Assembly (NCBI RefSeq): GCF_958445495.1
Contig: NZ_CAUCSQ010000015.1
Span: 1-64,000 of the forward strand
Source: an uncultured Bacteroides sp.
GTDB lineage: Bacteria > Bacteroidota > Bacteroidia > Bacteroidales > Bacteroidaceae
Direction of reading: 5' to 3'
Length of the DNA stretch: 64,000 nucleotides
Shown here: positions 14,746 through 25,100 of the stretch, in pieces
Layout of the letters: every line of letters begins with the position of its first letter
Numbering within the stretch: position 1 is the first letter of the stretch
Program-made: the position numbers and the translations under genes
The notes under the pieces: generated by a model
Told to the model about the DNA's origin: nothing
What the model saw: only the letters and a program-made list of their open reading frames with translations
Database searches by the model: none

Positions 14746-17535
14746 ATGAAAAATAAGATGATATATAGAAAAAAAGGATGGATGTTGACGGCTATGCTGG
14801 GTTTCTGCCTGGGTGGTTCCGTAGCAGCACAAACCATATCGTCAGATACGATAAGCTATGTGGCTTACGGCACACAACCCGCATGGATAACTACCGGTGC
14901 AGTATCGTCTGTGAAAGGATCGGCTTTGGAGAATTCTTTCACTACGAATGTAGCCAATACCCTGCACGGGCGTCTGCCGGGGCTGGTCACTCTTCAGGGA
15001 AGTGGCGAAGCGGGTTCCGATAGTCCCACCATGCTTTCTCGCGGAGTCAGTTCGTTTGCTGCCGGCAGAGGGATGTTTATGGTGATTGACGGCTTGCAGG
15101 CTCCCGACGGTTATTTCCAGCAGTTGGTGCCGGAAGAAATCGAATCGGTTACTCTTTTGAAAGATGCCGCTGCCACCGCACTGTACGGCAACAGAGGGGC
15201 GAATGGCGTGTTGGTCATTACAACGAAGAGAGGACAGACAGGTGGATTGAAAATCAATTTCAGTGCCAAGGTAGGCTTTCAACAAGCTACCCGTTTGCCT
15301 AAGTTTGTAGATGCCTATGATTATGCAAATCTGTATAATGAAGCTTTGGTGAACGATGGAGGCTCTCCTTTATATTCCAATGAGGCATTAGAGGCTTATC
15401 GTACCGGAAGTGATCCGCTGCTTTACCCTGATGTGGACTGGTATGACACTATATTGAGAGACAATGCTCCGGTGATGAATTATAATTTCAATGCCAGTGG
15501 AGGAAATGATTTAATCCGTTATTTCGTATTGTTCAATGCAGTGAAGAGCGAGGGATTGTACATTAAGACAAAGGGGCATTCCGACTATACGGATAATTCC
15601 AATTTCGTACGCTATAACTTCCGTACCAATGTAGATTTGAACCTGACGAAACGTTTGTCTGCCACGATTACCGTTGGCGGTACGATTGAAGACAAGTCTC
15701 TTCCGGGAACTTCGGAAAATACGGGTGCGGTGTTTGATTTGCTTTCTTCCGTTCCGTCCAATTCATTCCCTATTTTTGTAGGAAGCCGCCAGTATGGAGG
15801 AAACAATACTTATGCCAATCCATTGGGCGAAATTGCGGAAAAAGGATATTATAAAACCAACGGACGTCTGGCTCTGACTTCTATCCGCCTGAAAGAAGAT
15901 TTAGGATTTATTACTCCCGGATTAAGCATCTCGGGTGCTATCGGGTTCAATTCCTACTTCCAGACATATACCATCGGAAGCCATGATTACCAACGGTTCA
16001 GCGTACAGAAAATTGCGGATGAAGTAGAATTGACTCCCATTGGTGAAGACAGTGGAAAACTGAATATAGATGAAGGCAAATCGTATCAGCAACGTAATTT
16101 ATCCATGCAGGCATTGTTGAATTACGACCGTACTTTCGGTGTCCATACAGTTAGTGGTATGTTAATGGCTAACCGTGATGAATTGACTATATCAGAACAC
16201 AATCTTCCTTATTTCAATGTTGGTATGGGCGGACGTTTCACGTACGTTTATGACCAAAGATATATTGGTGAGTTCACATTCGGCTACAACGGGTCCGAGA
16301 ACTATCCGTCGGGACACCGTTTCGGATTCTTCCCGGCAGGTTCTATCGGCTGGATCGCAACGAATGAGGGCTTCCTGAAAGACAATAAGGTACTTACATT
16401 CCTGAAACTGCGTGCATCGTATGGACTGACCGGTAATTTCGATATCGGTGGTACCCGCTATATGTTCGACCAGTATTACGACTGGGGAGGTTATTATCCG
16501 TTCGGAGATGCGAACTCCAATGTAGAGACCTACTTTGAGGGAACACTTGCCAACTCAAGTGTGACCTGGGAGAAAGAAAAACAACTGAATGTAGGCTTTG
16601 ATGCAACATTGTTTAGAAAATTAGATATCAGCTTTGACTTTTTCAACCGTGACCGCAGAGACATTCTGGCAACTCCTTATCGTACGATTCCCGATTTCGT
16701 AGGATTCAAGAAACCGGAAATGAATGTCGGTAAGGTGAACAATAAAGGTTTCGAGCTGACAGCTCGTTATGCAGACCGGATTAATGATTTCAACTACTAT
16801 GTACAGGGTGGCGTGTGGTATGCTCACAATGAAGTGAAATACAATGCGGAGATGTTGCAGCAGTACTCTTATATGTATCGCACCGGTCACCGGGTAGATC
16901 AACCTTTCGGATTGCAGGCCATCGGCTTCTTCAAGGATCAGAAAGACATTGACGACTCTCCCCAGCATACTTTCATGAAAGTGCAGCCGGGTGATATCAA
17001 ATACAAGGATATGAACAATGACGGGGTAATCAATGAAAATGACGTTTGTGCCATCGGATATACCAACCTGCCGGAGTTTACTTATAGCTTCAATCTGGGT
17101 TTTGCCTACAAGGGTTTCGACCTCGACGCAAACTTCCAGGGCGTAGGTAACCGTACCGTATACAGAAGCGGACGCTATTACGAAGCTTTTCGCAACAACG
17201 GCAACGCATCGGAATGGGCACTCGAAAGATGGACACCTGCCACAGCGGCTACTGCCACCTATCCCAGACTGTCTACAGGCGAAAACCAGAACAACTATCA
17301 GACATCATCGTTCTGGCAGGAAAACGGTGCATTCCTCAAACTCCGCAGTCTCGAAGTGGGATACACGCTTCCCGTTCAGCTTGTGAAAAAGCTAAGCTTG
17401 GATAAAGTGAGATTTTTCCTCAACGGAACCAATCTGTTCTCTTTCGACCACATGGATGGGTTTACCGATCCGGAAACGATGAGCGGCTATCCTGCCATCC
17501 GGACCATGAGCATCGGTGTGAATGTACAACTGTAA
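14746..17535 (+). CDS. SusC-like TonB-dependent transporter (pair 2) without the N-terminal sandwich domain
   Basis: A 929-residue SusC-family protein with a signal peptide ending 'SVAAQT' (about residue 29). The mature protein begins almost directly at the TonB-box/plug junction: 'SYVAYGTQPAWITTGAVSSV' corresponds to the segment after the first ~135 residues of pair-1 SusC. The carboxypeptidase-regulatory-like domain found in most SusC proteins is therefore absent. Plug motifs follow ('ALYGNRGANGVLVITTKRG'), then the barrel with 'GDIKYKDMNNDGVINEND' and a hydrophobic C-terminal strand. It lies 21 bp after pair-1 susD in the same operon. Two SusC/D pairs in one operon suggest import of two products of different size or linkage. 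Confidence 0.9.
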   Translation: MKNKMIYRKKGWMLTAMLGFCLGGSVAAQTISSDTISYVAYGTQPAWITTGAVSSVKGSALENSFTTNVANTLHGRLPGLVTLQGSGEAGSDSPTMLSRGVSSFAAGRGMFMVIDGLQAPDGYFQQLVPEEIESVTLLKDAAATALYGNRGANGVLVITTKRGQTGGLKINFSAKVGFQQATRLPKFVDAYDYANLYNEALVNDGGSPLYSNEALEAYRTGSDPLLYPDVDWYDTILRDNAPVMNYNFNASGGNDLIRYFVLFNAVKSEGLYIKTKGHSDYTDNSNFVRYNFRTNVDLNLTKRLSATITVGGTIEDKSLPGTSENTGAVFDLLSSVPSNSFPIFVGSRQYGGNNTYANPLGEIAEKGYYKTNGRLALTSIRLKEDLGFITPGLSISGAIGFNSYFQTYTIGSHDYQRFSVQKIADEVELTPIGEDSGKLNIDEGKSYQQRNLSMQALLNYDRTFGVHTVSGMLMANRDELTISEHNLPYFNVGMGGRFTYVYDQRYIGEFTFGYNGSENYPSGHRFGFFPAGSIGWIATNEGFLKDNKVLTFLKLRASYGLTGNFDIGGTRYMFDQYYDWGGYYPFGDANSNVETYFEGTLANSSVTWEKEKQLNVGFDATLFRKLDISFDFFNRDRRDILATPYRTIPDFVGFKKPEMNVGKVNNKGFELTARYADRINDFNYYVQGGVWYAHNEVKYNAEMLQQYSYMYRTGHRVDQPFGLQAIGFFKDQKDIDDSPQHTFMKVQPGDIKYKDMNNDGVINENDVCAIGYTNLPEFTYSFNLGFAYKGFDLDANFQGVGNRTVYRSGRYYEAFRNNGNASEWALERWTPATAATATYPRLSTGENQNNYQTSSFWQENGAFLKLRSLEVGYTLPVQLVKKLSLDKVRFFLNGTNLFSFDHMDGFTDPETMSGYPAIRTMSIGVNVQL

Positions 17536-17563
17536 AAGCCCTGTAACTTAAAATTGTAACGAT

Positions 17564-19276
17564 ATGAAAAAGATAAATATACTATTATCCGGCTCGATAG
17601 CCGTTCTTCTGTTAAGCTCGTGCAACCCTATTCTCGATAGGGAGATGATGCTGACCATGACAGAGAAGCAGGCGTTGGAAAGCTATGACGTCGCTCAAAA
17701 GCGTGTGAACGGGCTTTATACATATCTTCCCAACGGATTTTCGCCGGTGGGAGGAGCGATGATGGCTGCCGCTTCCGATGAAGCCGAGTATTCGGTAGCT
17801 TCTTCATCCGTCCACATGTTCAACAACGGTTCGTGGAATCCGCTGAATAACCCGGATAACGTCTGGACTTATTATTACCAAGGAATCCGTCAGGCGACTC
17901 TTTTTCTGGAGACTGCCGACCAGATTAACATGGAAAGATACAAACTGGACCCGCAGAATCAGGCTGATTATGAAATGAGAATGGCGAATATCGAACGGTG
18001 GAAATACGAAGCCCGTTTCTTGAGAGCTTATTTCTATTCCGAATTGGTGAAGAGATATGGTGGAGTACCCCTGGCAAACGAACTGATGGATATGGACACC
18101 GACTACCGGAACATTCCGCGGAATACATTGCAGGAATGTATTGATTTTATAGTCGATGAGTGCGGACAGGTAGCACCGCATTTGCCGGCCGTCTATCAGG
18201 CGAGTGATATGGGACGTGTCACCCGGGGAGCAGCTTTGGCTCTGAAGAGCAGAGTGTTGCTGTATGCGGCAAGCGAACTGTTTAACAATCCGGTATGGGC
18301 ACAAGGATATGAGCATAAGGATTTGATTTCTTTAAGTGGAACGGACAGACAGACCCGGTGGGAGAATGCAGCGAAAGCGGCCGGAGAGGTTCTTTGGGGT
18401 ACAGACGTGGCGGAAGCCGGTTATAAATTGTCCGGGAATTATCAGAGCTTGTTCCGTTCGTTCAGCGATAATGAGATAATTCTTGTCCGCCGTAACGGAT
18501 ATGATAATTCATTCGAGAAGAGCAATTACCCGATTGGTGCCGATCAGGCAACCGGTGGTACGGCTCCTTCCGGAAACTTGGTGGATGCTTATGAAACTAC
18601 TAGTGGAAGAACGTTCAATTGGAAAGACCCGTCGATGGCTGCAAGACCCTATGAAAATAGGGATCCTCGTTTGGCTGCAACCGTTCTTCCGAATAATAGT
18701 ACTTTCCAGGGACGGCCGGTAGAATGCTGGGAAGGCGGAGCCGATGGACCGGACAAAAATAATGCTTCCCGAACTGGCTATTACTTGCTGAAATACGTTG
18801 ATCCCGAATTGAAACTCCTACAAGGCCAGACGGCTATTCACTCTTGGATTATCATTCGTTTGGGTGAAATCTACCTCAATTATGCCGAAGCCATGAATGA
18901 GGCTTATGGTCCCGATGCAAAAGGAGTCTATGGGAAAAGTGCCCGTGATGCTGTTAATGAAGTACGTAGACGGGTAGGTATGCCTGACGTAGTAGCCGAT
19001 TCTAAGGAAGAAATGCGTGAGAAGATTCGTCATGAGCGCCGGGTAGAACTGGCGTTCGAGGATCACCGTTTTTGGGACGTGCGCCGTTGGATGACTGCTC
19101 CGGATGACTTGAATGCGCCGCTGAAAGGGGTGAAAGTCACTCGACTTTCTTATAACAGTTTCGAGTATCAGAGTGTGGAAGTAGAAAGCCGGAGCTTCAA
19201 GCGTTCGATGTATTTCTATCCGATTCCGCAGAATGAGCTGAACATAACAGGATGGCCACAGAATCCGCTTTGGTAA
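17564..19276 (+). CDS. SusD-like surface glycan-binding lipoprotein (pair 2)
   Basis: A 570-residue SusD/RagB-family lipoprotein with lipobox 'LLLSSC'. Core signatures include 'RWKYEARFLRAYFYSELVKRYGGVPL' (residues about 145-170), 'GRVTRGAALALKSRVLLYAASELFN' and the C-terminal 'HERRVELAFEDHRFWDVRRW'. It follows its SusC partner by 28 bp and precedes a DUF1735 lipoprotein, the usual place of SusE-like surface glycan-binding proteins. The family is clear. The ligand is inferred only from the neighbouring glycoside hydrolases. Confidence 0.92.
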   Translation: MKKINILLSGSIAVLLLSSCNPILDREMMLTMTEKQALESYDVAQKRVNGLYTYLPNGFSPVGGAMMAAASDEAEYSVASSSVHMFNNGSWNPLNNPDNVWTYYYQGIRQATLFLETADQINMERYKLDPQNQADYEMRMANIERWKYEARFLRAYFYSELVKRYGGVPLANELMDMDTDYRNIPRNTLQECIDFIVDECGQVAPHLPAVYQASDMGRVTRGAALALKSRVLLYAASELFNNPVWAQGYEHKDLISLSGTDRQTRWENAAKAAGEVLWGTDVAEAGYKLSGNYQSLFRSFSDNEIILVRRNGYDNSFEKSNYPIGADQATGGTAPSGNLVDAYETTSGRTFNWKDPSMAARPYENRDPRLAATVLPNNSTFQGRPVECWEGGADGPDKNNASRTGYYLLKYVDPELKLLQGQTAIHSWIIIRLGEIYLNYAEAMNEAYGPDAKGVYGKSARDAVNEVRRRVGMPDVVADSKEEMREKIRHERRVELAFEDHRFWDVRRWMTAPDDLNAPLKGVKVTRLSYNSFEYQSVEVESRSFKRSMYFYPIPQNELNITGWPQNPLW

Positions 19277-19301
19277 TGTAATTATTAAATAGAACAGAAG
19301 T

Positions 19302-20555
19302 ATGAAAAATAAGAACATCAAACTTTGGATAGCAGCCCTGGCTTGTCTGGCAGGATGGAGCTCATGCACCCATGAAGAATATGTGGATGTAGAGTATCCC
19401 GAACAGCAGATTTATATGCCGGCTGCCAATGTAGATGCTGACGGGATATATTTAATTGATGATGTACCGGCTACTTCCCTTTCGGAGGAGGTGCCGGGCA
19501 ATCCCTATCGTTTTAAAGTAGACATGAAGACGTATGATTTCGTCGTTCCGTTGGCTGTCTATCGTTCGGGCATAGAAGACGGAGGAACGTTGAACATAAG
19601 TCTTCGTGTAAACAATGACACGATACAAAAATTGATAAACGCGGGTAAACTGGAAGCGAACATACTGCCCGTAGACAGATACCGGTTGGAGAAATCGGCA
19701 GAGCTTGCAGACGGGAGCACTTATGTACCGTTCAATCTGATTGTGGATTTGAAGTATCTGGATGATAATTATACGGAAACAGGTAAGAAGTTTGCGGTAG
19801 CAATAGAGGCACAATGCCATGACCGTCAGTTGAATCATAATGTGGTGATTGTAGTGATTGATACCAAAATCATGCGTCCTACCGTTGATTTTACTTTTTC
19901 TGTGGATCAGAACAACTGGAAACGGATTATTTTCAAGAGTACGGCCAAGTATGCTTATTCTTCTACTTGGACGTTTGGTGAGGGGAATGCAACTTCCACT
20001 TTGGCTAATCCATCTCATACATATACCGATAAGGGTTCTTACCAGGTTACCTATAGAGCGGTTGGAATCACGGGTAAAGAAGTGGTAGTTTCCAAAACAA
20101 TCTCGGTATTGAATATTGGTAAATTACCGAATGTGAAGTGGAAGATTACAGATTATTCGAGCTATTCTGCTGAGTCTCCTGGTGATGGACGTCCGGAAGC
20201 GGCTATTGATGGTGACCTTTCGACTTATTGGCATTCGCAGTGGAGTGATCCTATTCCTGCATGGCCACATTGGTTTGCAGTAGATATGGGGGAGGTACAT
20301 GTTATTAGTAGTTTTGTTTGTTACAGACGTTCCGGAGATGCTCGTGGACAGATAAAGAATAGATTCTGGACTAGTCTGGACGGTGTGAATTGGGACGATC
20401 AGGGAGAATTCGCTTTCAACTCCGAAACAGATGACGGACAAACATTTCCGATGAATAATTACCCCATGGCAAGATACTTCAAATATGAAGCTACGGAAGG
20501 ACCAAATGCATGGGCGTTCCTAGCTGAAATAGAAGTGTATGGAGAAGTCGAATAA
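19302..20555 (+). CDS. Surface glycan-binding lipoprotein: DUF1735, PKD-like, F5/8 type C
   Basis: A 417-residue lipoprotein (lipobox ending 'GWSSC'). Residues about 25-190 form a DUF1735-like domain ('YRFKVDMKTYDFVVPLAVY'). Residues about 190-270 are PKD-like ('WTFGEGNATSTLANPSHTYTDKGSYQVTYRAV'). Residues about 275-417 are an F5/8 type C (discoidin) carbohydrate-binding domain ('AIDGDLSTYWHSQW', 'WFAVDMGEVHVI'). The modular shape and position directly after susD match SusE/F-type surface glycan-binding proteins that hold polysaccharide near the transporter. No catalytic motif is present. It lies 25 bp after susD and 17 bp before the next gene, within the operon. Confidence 0.82.
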   Translation: MKNKNIKLWIAALACLAGWSSCTHEEYVDVEYPEQQIYMPAANVDADGIYLIDDVPATSLSEEVPGNPYRFKVDMKTYDFVVPLAVYRSGIEDGGTLNISLRVNNDTIQKLINAGKLEANILPVDRYRLEKSAELADGSTYVPFNLIVDLKYLDDNYTETGKKFAVAIEAQCHDRQLNHNVVIVVIDTKIMRPTVDFTFSVDQNNWKRIIFKSTAKYAYSSTWTFGEGNATSTLANPSHTYTDKGSYQVTYRAVGITGKEVVVSKTISVLNIGKLPNVKWKITDYSSYSAESPGDGRPEAAIDGDLSTYWHSQWSDPIPAWPHWFAVDMGEVHVISSFVCYRRSGDARGQIKNRFWTSLDGVNWDDQGEFAFNSETDDGQTFPMNNYPMARYFKYEATEGPNAWAFLAEIEVYGEVE

Positions 20556-20572
20556 TAATAGAAGAGATTAAA

Positions 20573-22033
20573 ATGTTTAAAAGAAGAATAATTATGAAGA
20601 ACCTGAATTTATTTATGTACTGTGCATTTGCAGTAATGTCATGTAGCTCTGATTTTCCGACTTATGACGATATTAAAAAACAGCCGGAACCGGTACAGGC
20701 AAAAACAGTCAATGAATTTCTCAATTCAATGGGAGTATGTGCCGGAATTGAGGGTAGAGGGGAAACTGTAGAGCCGAGTGCTGATGATAATATGGGCTCT
20801 GCTGAACGATTCAACTATATAGGAGTGCGTTGGGTACGTGCAGGAACAGAAGGCTCCTATAGAAGCGATCCTGACGAGTTGGCGGAATCACGGGAAAAAC
20901 TGATGAAAAGTTTGTATAAGTTCCATGAATTAACCAATGCAAAATTTTCTTTTGGTATAGGTAGCGGTTCCAGTGGTGGTAAAGCTGAACTGGAGTTTAT
21001 GCTGGATTGTGCTAATGAATTGGCACAAAAAGGAATGTTGATTGCTCTCGAAGGGGCTAATGAACCGAATAATTTTCCGTTAGTTTATGACGGAACACCC
21101 GGTGGTGGGAGCGATACATGGCTGGGAGTAGCTTATCAGCAACGAGATCTTTTTGAACTCTCCAGAAGCAGTAAATATCCGTATCTGAATAACATACCTG
21201 TGTGGTCGGTATCTACAATCGGTGCGACGAATGATAATGTAGGGTTGCAATATCTGACTATACCGGATGGAGCGAATACCAAAATGCCTGACGGAACCCG
21301 TTATGCAACTCACATGAACTGTCACAACTACGCATTTCAGAATGAGGGTGAATGGGCGAAGCCGAATGACAACCAGACTTGGAAACACTCGGATCCTACT
21401 TCCAATAATCCCGGTGACGGACCGTACGTGAACTTCGGTGTAACCTGGAATAAGAACTTCAAGGGATATACTAATGAAGAACTGGCCAATCTACCGCGTG
21501 TCGTAACGGAAACCGGATTGAAGGTTTTCGGAAACTTCTCGGAAGAGATACATGCTTCTTTCCTGATGAATATCTATTTGAGCCAGTTTAAGAGGGGATG
21601 GTCCAACACGGCTATCTATATTCTTCGCGACCGTGTGGATGAAGATCCTATAAACATCACTTATGGTATGTTCAGAGGTGATAATACGAAGCGTCCGGCT
21701 GCCGATTGTATCCGTAACATGACTACGATTCTGGCGGATGACGCAAATGCTTCTTTGAATCCGGGAACATTGACGTATGCCATTCCTAACCAGCCGTCGG
21801 TAGTGCACGACCTATTGTTGCAGAAAACGAACGGTAAATATTACCTGATTGTCTGGGGTGAGAAATACTCGGGAGGTAAGGTGAACGCTACTGTTCAGTT
21901 CGGTCAGAAAGTGAAGAAAGTGAATGTCTACAGTCCGAGAGAAAGTGCGGATGTGCAACAGACTCTGGACAATACGGATGCCATCACAATGACTTACACT
22001 ACTAATCCTTATATTTTTGAAATAGAACTCTAA
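20573..22033 (+). CDS. Lipoprotein with TIM-barrel clan GH-A-like glycosidase features, family not assigned
   Basis: A 486-residue lipoprotein with lipobox 'AVMSC'; the ATG at 20594 gives the more usual signal peptide. The body reads like a clan GH-A (beta/alpha)8 barrel: 'NYIGVRWVRAG' on an early strand, 'IALEGANEPNNFP' with a likely acid/base Glu (about E164) on strand 4, 'HMNCHNY' near 247-253, and 'RVVTETGLKVFG' with a likely nucleophile Glu (about E313) on strand 7. A C-terminal small beta sandwich ('LLLQKTNGKYYLIVWGE') is common in GH30/39-like enzymes. It is probably the surface endo-enzyme of the PUL. I cannot place it in a numbered GH family with confidence; a beta-1,3- or beta-1,6-glucanase role is a guess from context. 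Confidence 0.65.
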   Translation: MFKRRIIMKNLNLFMYCAFAVMSCSSDFPTYDDIKKQPEPVQAKTVNEFLNSMGVCAGIEGRGETVEPSADDNMGSAERFNYIGVRWVRAGTEGSYRSDPDELAESREKLMKSLYKFHELTNAKFSFGIGSGSSGGKAELEFMLDCANELAQKGMLIALEGANEPNNFPLVYDGTPGGGSDTWLGVAYQQRDLFELSRSSKYPYLNNIPVWSVSTIGATNDNVGLQYLTIPDGANTKMPDGTRYATHMNCHNYAFQNEGEWAKPNDNQTWKHSDPTSNNPGDGPYVNFGVTWNKNFKGYTNEELANLPRVVTETGLKVFGNFSEEIHASFLMNIYLSQFKRGWSNTAIYILRDRVDEDPINITYGMFRGDNTKRPAADCIRNMTTILADDANASLNPGTLTYAIPNQPSVVHDLLLQKTNGKYYLIVWGEKYSGGKVNATVQFGQKVKKVNVYSPRESADVQQTLDNTDAITMTYTTNPYIFEIEL

Positions 22034-22048
22034 AAACTAAACAGATTG

Positions 22049-22082
22049 TCTGCCATCCCGGTGGAATATCCGGGATGGCAGA
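22049..22082 (+). terminator. Perfect 13-bp hairpin between operon genes
   Basis: TCTGCCATCCCGG (22049-22061) and CCGGGATGGCAGA (22070-22082) form a perfect stem with an 8-base loop, in the longest gap (94 bp) of the 27-kb operon. It is not followed by a long T tract, so it may act as a partial terminator or as an mRNA-stabilising boundary separating the transport/binding genes from the GH2-GH92-GH30-GH3 genes. Confidence 0.6.
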
Positions 22083-22127
22083 TTTGATTATCAGAGCTAC
22101 TGTAAAACTAGAACTCAGATATATACC

Positions 22128-25100
22128 ATGAACAACAGGAAAAACAAATTCATTTTCGCACTCTTTCTTTTCTCTTTGCTGAGAACAATGCTTTCAGCGC
22201 AGGAAATCAAGGATAATGTATTATATAAGATTGTCAGCCCGTCGGGACTGGTGCTGGATAATCGTCTGAATACGGATAATTCATCCAATGTATATCTGGC
22301 AGCCGACGCCAAGGAAAGTAAAGGACAATATTGGCGGCTGATACGCTACAAGGATTTGTATGTGATATATAATCCTTTTGTGAACAAGAGTTTCGATATC
22401 GGAACCAGCAGAGCCATAGAAGAACCGATTGGTGTATGGGATGTGAGCAGAGCCAATGGTAATCAGCAATGGGTATTAACCCCGAAAGGTAAAGATAGGT
22501 ATGAAATAAAACATAATAACGCACAGCTGCTTCTGTCATTCAAACCCGCGGATAAGGCCGGATCCAAGGTCTATACATTGCCGGCTTCGGAAACAGATGG
22601 CGTGTGGAGACTGAAACCGACATCAGAGAAACTTCCCCCCGAAAATGTACATGGAAAAGCGGAGTGGGAGAACGAACAGATTTTTGCCATCAACAAGGAG
22701 GAGGGACACAATACGTTTGTACCGTTCTCTTCGGTAGAAAGTTTGAAGAAATCAGAATCTTTCAATCAGCCATGGGCGACTCCTGCATCGGATCTGTATT
22801 ATTCCCTGAACGGAACTTGGAAGTTCCATTGGGTGAAACAGCCGTCGGAACGTCCGGTCAATTTCTATAAGACGGATTACGATGTGTCTTCATGGAAAGA
22901 AATTCCCGTTCCTGCCAATATGGAGATGCAGGGATACGGAACACCGATTTACACCAATGTCACTTATCCTTTCAAGAACTATCCTGCAATGATAGTGCCG
23001 CAGAAAGGATATACCAATGAAAAAGAACCGAACCCAGTGGGTTCTTATCGCAGAGATTTTACAGTGCCTGCCAACTGGGACGGCAAAGAGATATTCCTCC
23101 ATTTCAACGGAGTGTATAGTGGCTTTTACGTTTGGATAAACGGTAAAAAGGTGGGATATAGCCAGGGTTCCAACAATGATGCGGAATTTAATATTACCAA
23201 ATATCTGAAACCGGGAAACAATACGATTGCAGTGGAAGTATACCGCTGGACGGACGGTAGCTATCTGGAAGACCAGGATATGTTCCGCTTGAGCGGAATA
23301 TACAGGGATGTGTATCTGTATGCCACTCCTAAAGTACATGTACGCGACTTCCATCTGCAATCTCTTTTCGAGAGCAACGATTACCGGACAGCCGGATTCA
23401 AAGTAGACGCCATCGTGGCGAACTATGATAGTAAACAGGCTAAAGGTCATACCATAGAGGTGACGCTGATAGATCCGTCAGGAAATTCAATAGGTACAAT
23501 GACAGAACCTGTTCAGTCACTGAAAGGGAAAAAAGAACAGAAATATACATTGCAGACAAAGGTAGAGAAGCCTTTGCTGTGGACAAGCGAAACGCCTCAT
23601 CTCTACAATGTGCTTGTTGCGCTGAAGAATGAGCGTGGAGAAGTGATCGAAGCCATGTCATCCAAATTCGGTTTCCGTCATATTGAAATAAAGAACAAAC
23701 GGGTATATATCAACAACCGCCAAGTGTTCTTCAAAGGCGTGAATCGCCATGAAATGTTGCCGCGTACGGGTAAGGTACTGTCTACGGAATCAATGATTCA
23801 GGATATCCTGATGATGAAGCAGTTTAATGTGAACACGCTTCGTACCAGTCATTATCCGAACGACCCGCGAATGTATGCTTTGTGTGACTACTACGGATTG
23901 TATGTAATGGATGAGGCCGACGTGGAGAATCATGGTAATCATACGTTGAGCGAACGCGAATCGTGGAGGCCTGCCTTTATCGACCGTCTGGTCCGAATGA
24001 TTCAGCGGGATAAGAATCATCCTTCTATCATCTTTTGGTCATTGGGTAACGAGGGTGGAGCCGGAGAGAATTTTATGGCTATGTATGAAGTAGCCAAGAA
24101 ACTGGAACCTACACGTCCGGTACACTACGAGGGACAGAATGCTGCTGCCGATATTGACTCGCACATGTATCCGAGCATTGCGAATATGAGTCGTTTCGAC
24201 CAGCAGGAGTCTGATAAACCCTATTTCCTCTGTGAGTATGCACACTCTATGGGAAATGCTCCGGGTAATATTGCCGAGTATTGGGACTATATCGAAAATA
24301 AATCTCAGCGAATGATTGGTGCTTGCGTGTGGGACTGGGTAGACCAGGGACTGAATAAGATAGGCGAACCCGACCATCACTATTACTATGGAGGCGACTT
24401 CGGCGACCGACCGACCGACTTTGACTTCTGTTGCAACGGTCTGACTACGCCGGACAGAAGAGTGACTCCCAAATTGATCGAGCTGAAGAAGATTTATCAA
24501 TATATCAAGTTCCGTCTGTTGGCAGTTGAATCCGGAAATGTGGAAATACGTAATGGTTACTATTTCACAGATCTGAATAAATTCCGCTTGAACTGGGAGG
24601 TATTGAAAGATGGCAAGGCCGTTGAGAACGGAACCATTGAATCCATCGACCTCGCTCCGGGCGAAAAGACGACCGTCTCCATTCCTTATCGTACTTCAAG
24701 AGATAGCGGAAGCGAATACTTCCTGAATTTGAGTATAGAATTGAAAGAAGCGACTATCGCTCTGCCGGCAGGGCATGAGGTAGCATCGGAACAGTTTGCA
24801 TTGAGCAGCCGTCCGGGCATGAAGAATCTGGATACAGCTTCTTTGGGACAATTATCAGTGAAAGAGGAAAACAATCAATTATGGATTTCAGGAACGGATT
24901 TCAGTGTCGCATTTGATAAGAATACAGCACTCATGACCTCTTTGAAATATGGCCCGAAAGAACTGGTTTACGGCAATAGCACGTTGGTTCCGAACTGGTA
25001 TCGCAGTATCAACAACGACCGTTATACCGATCAGAATTATTATGAGACTTCTTGTAGTTTGCCTTTGTTCAGCTATCAGAAATCGGCAGACGGAAAATCG

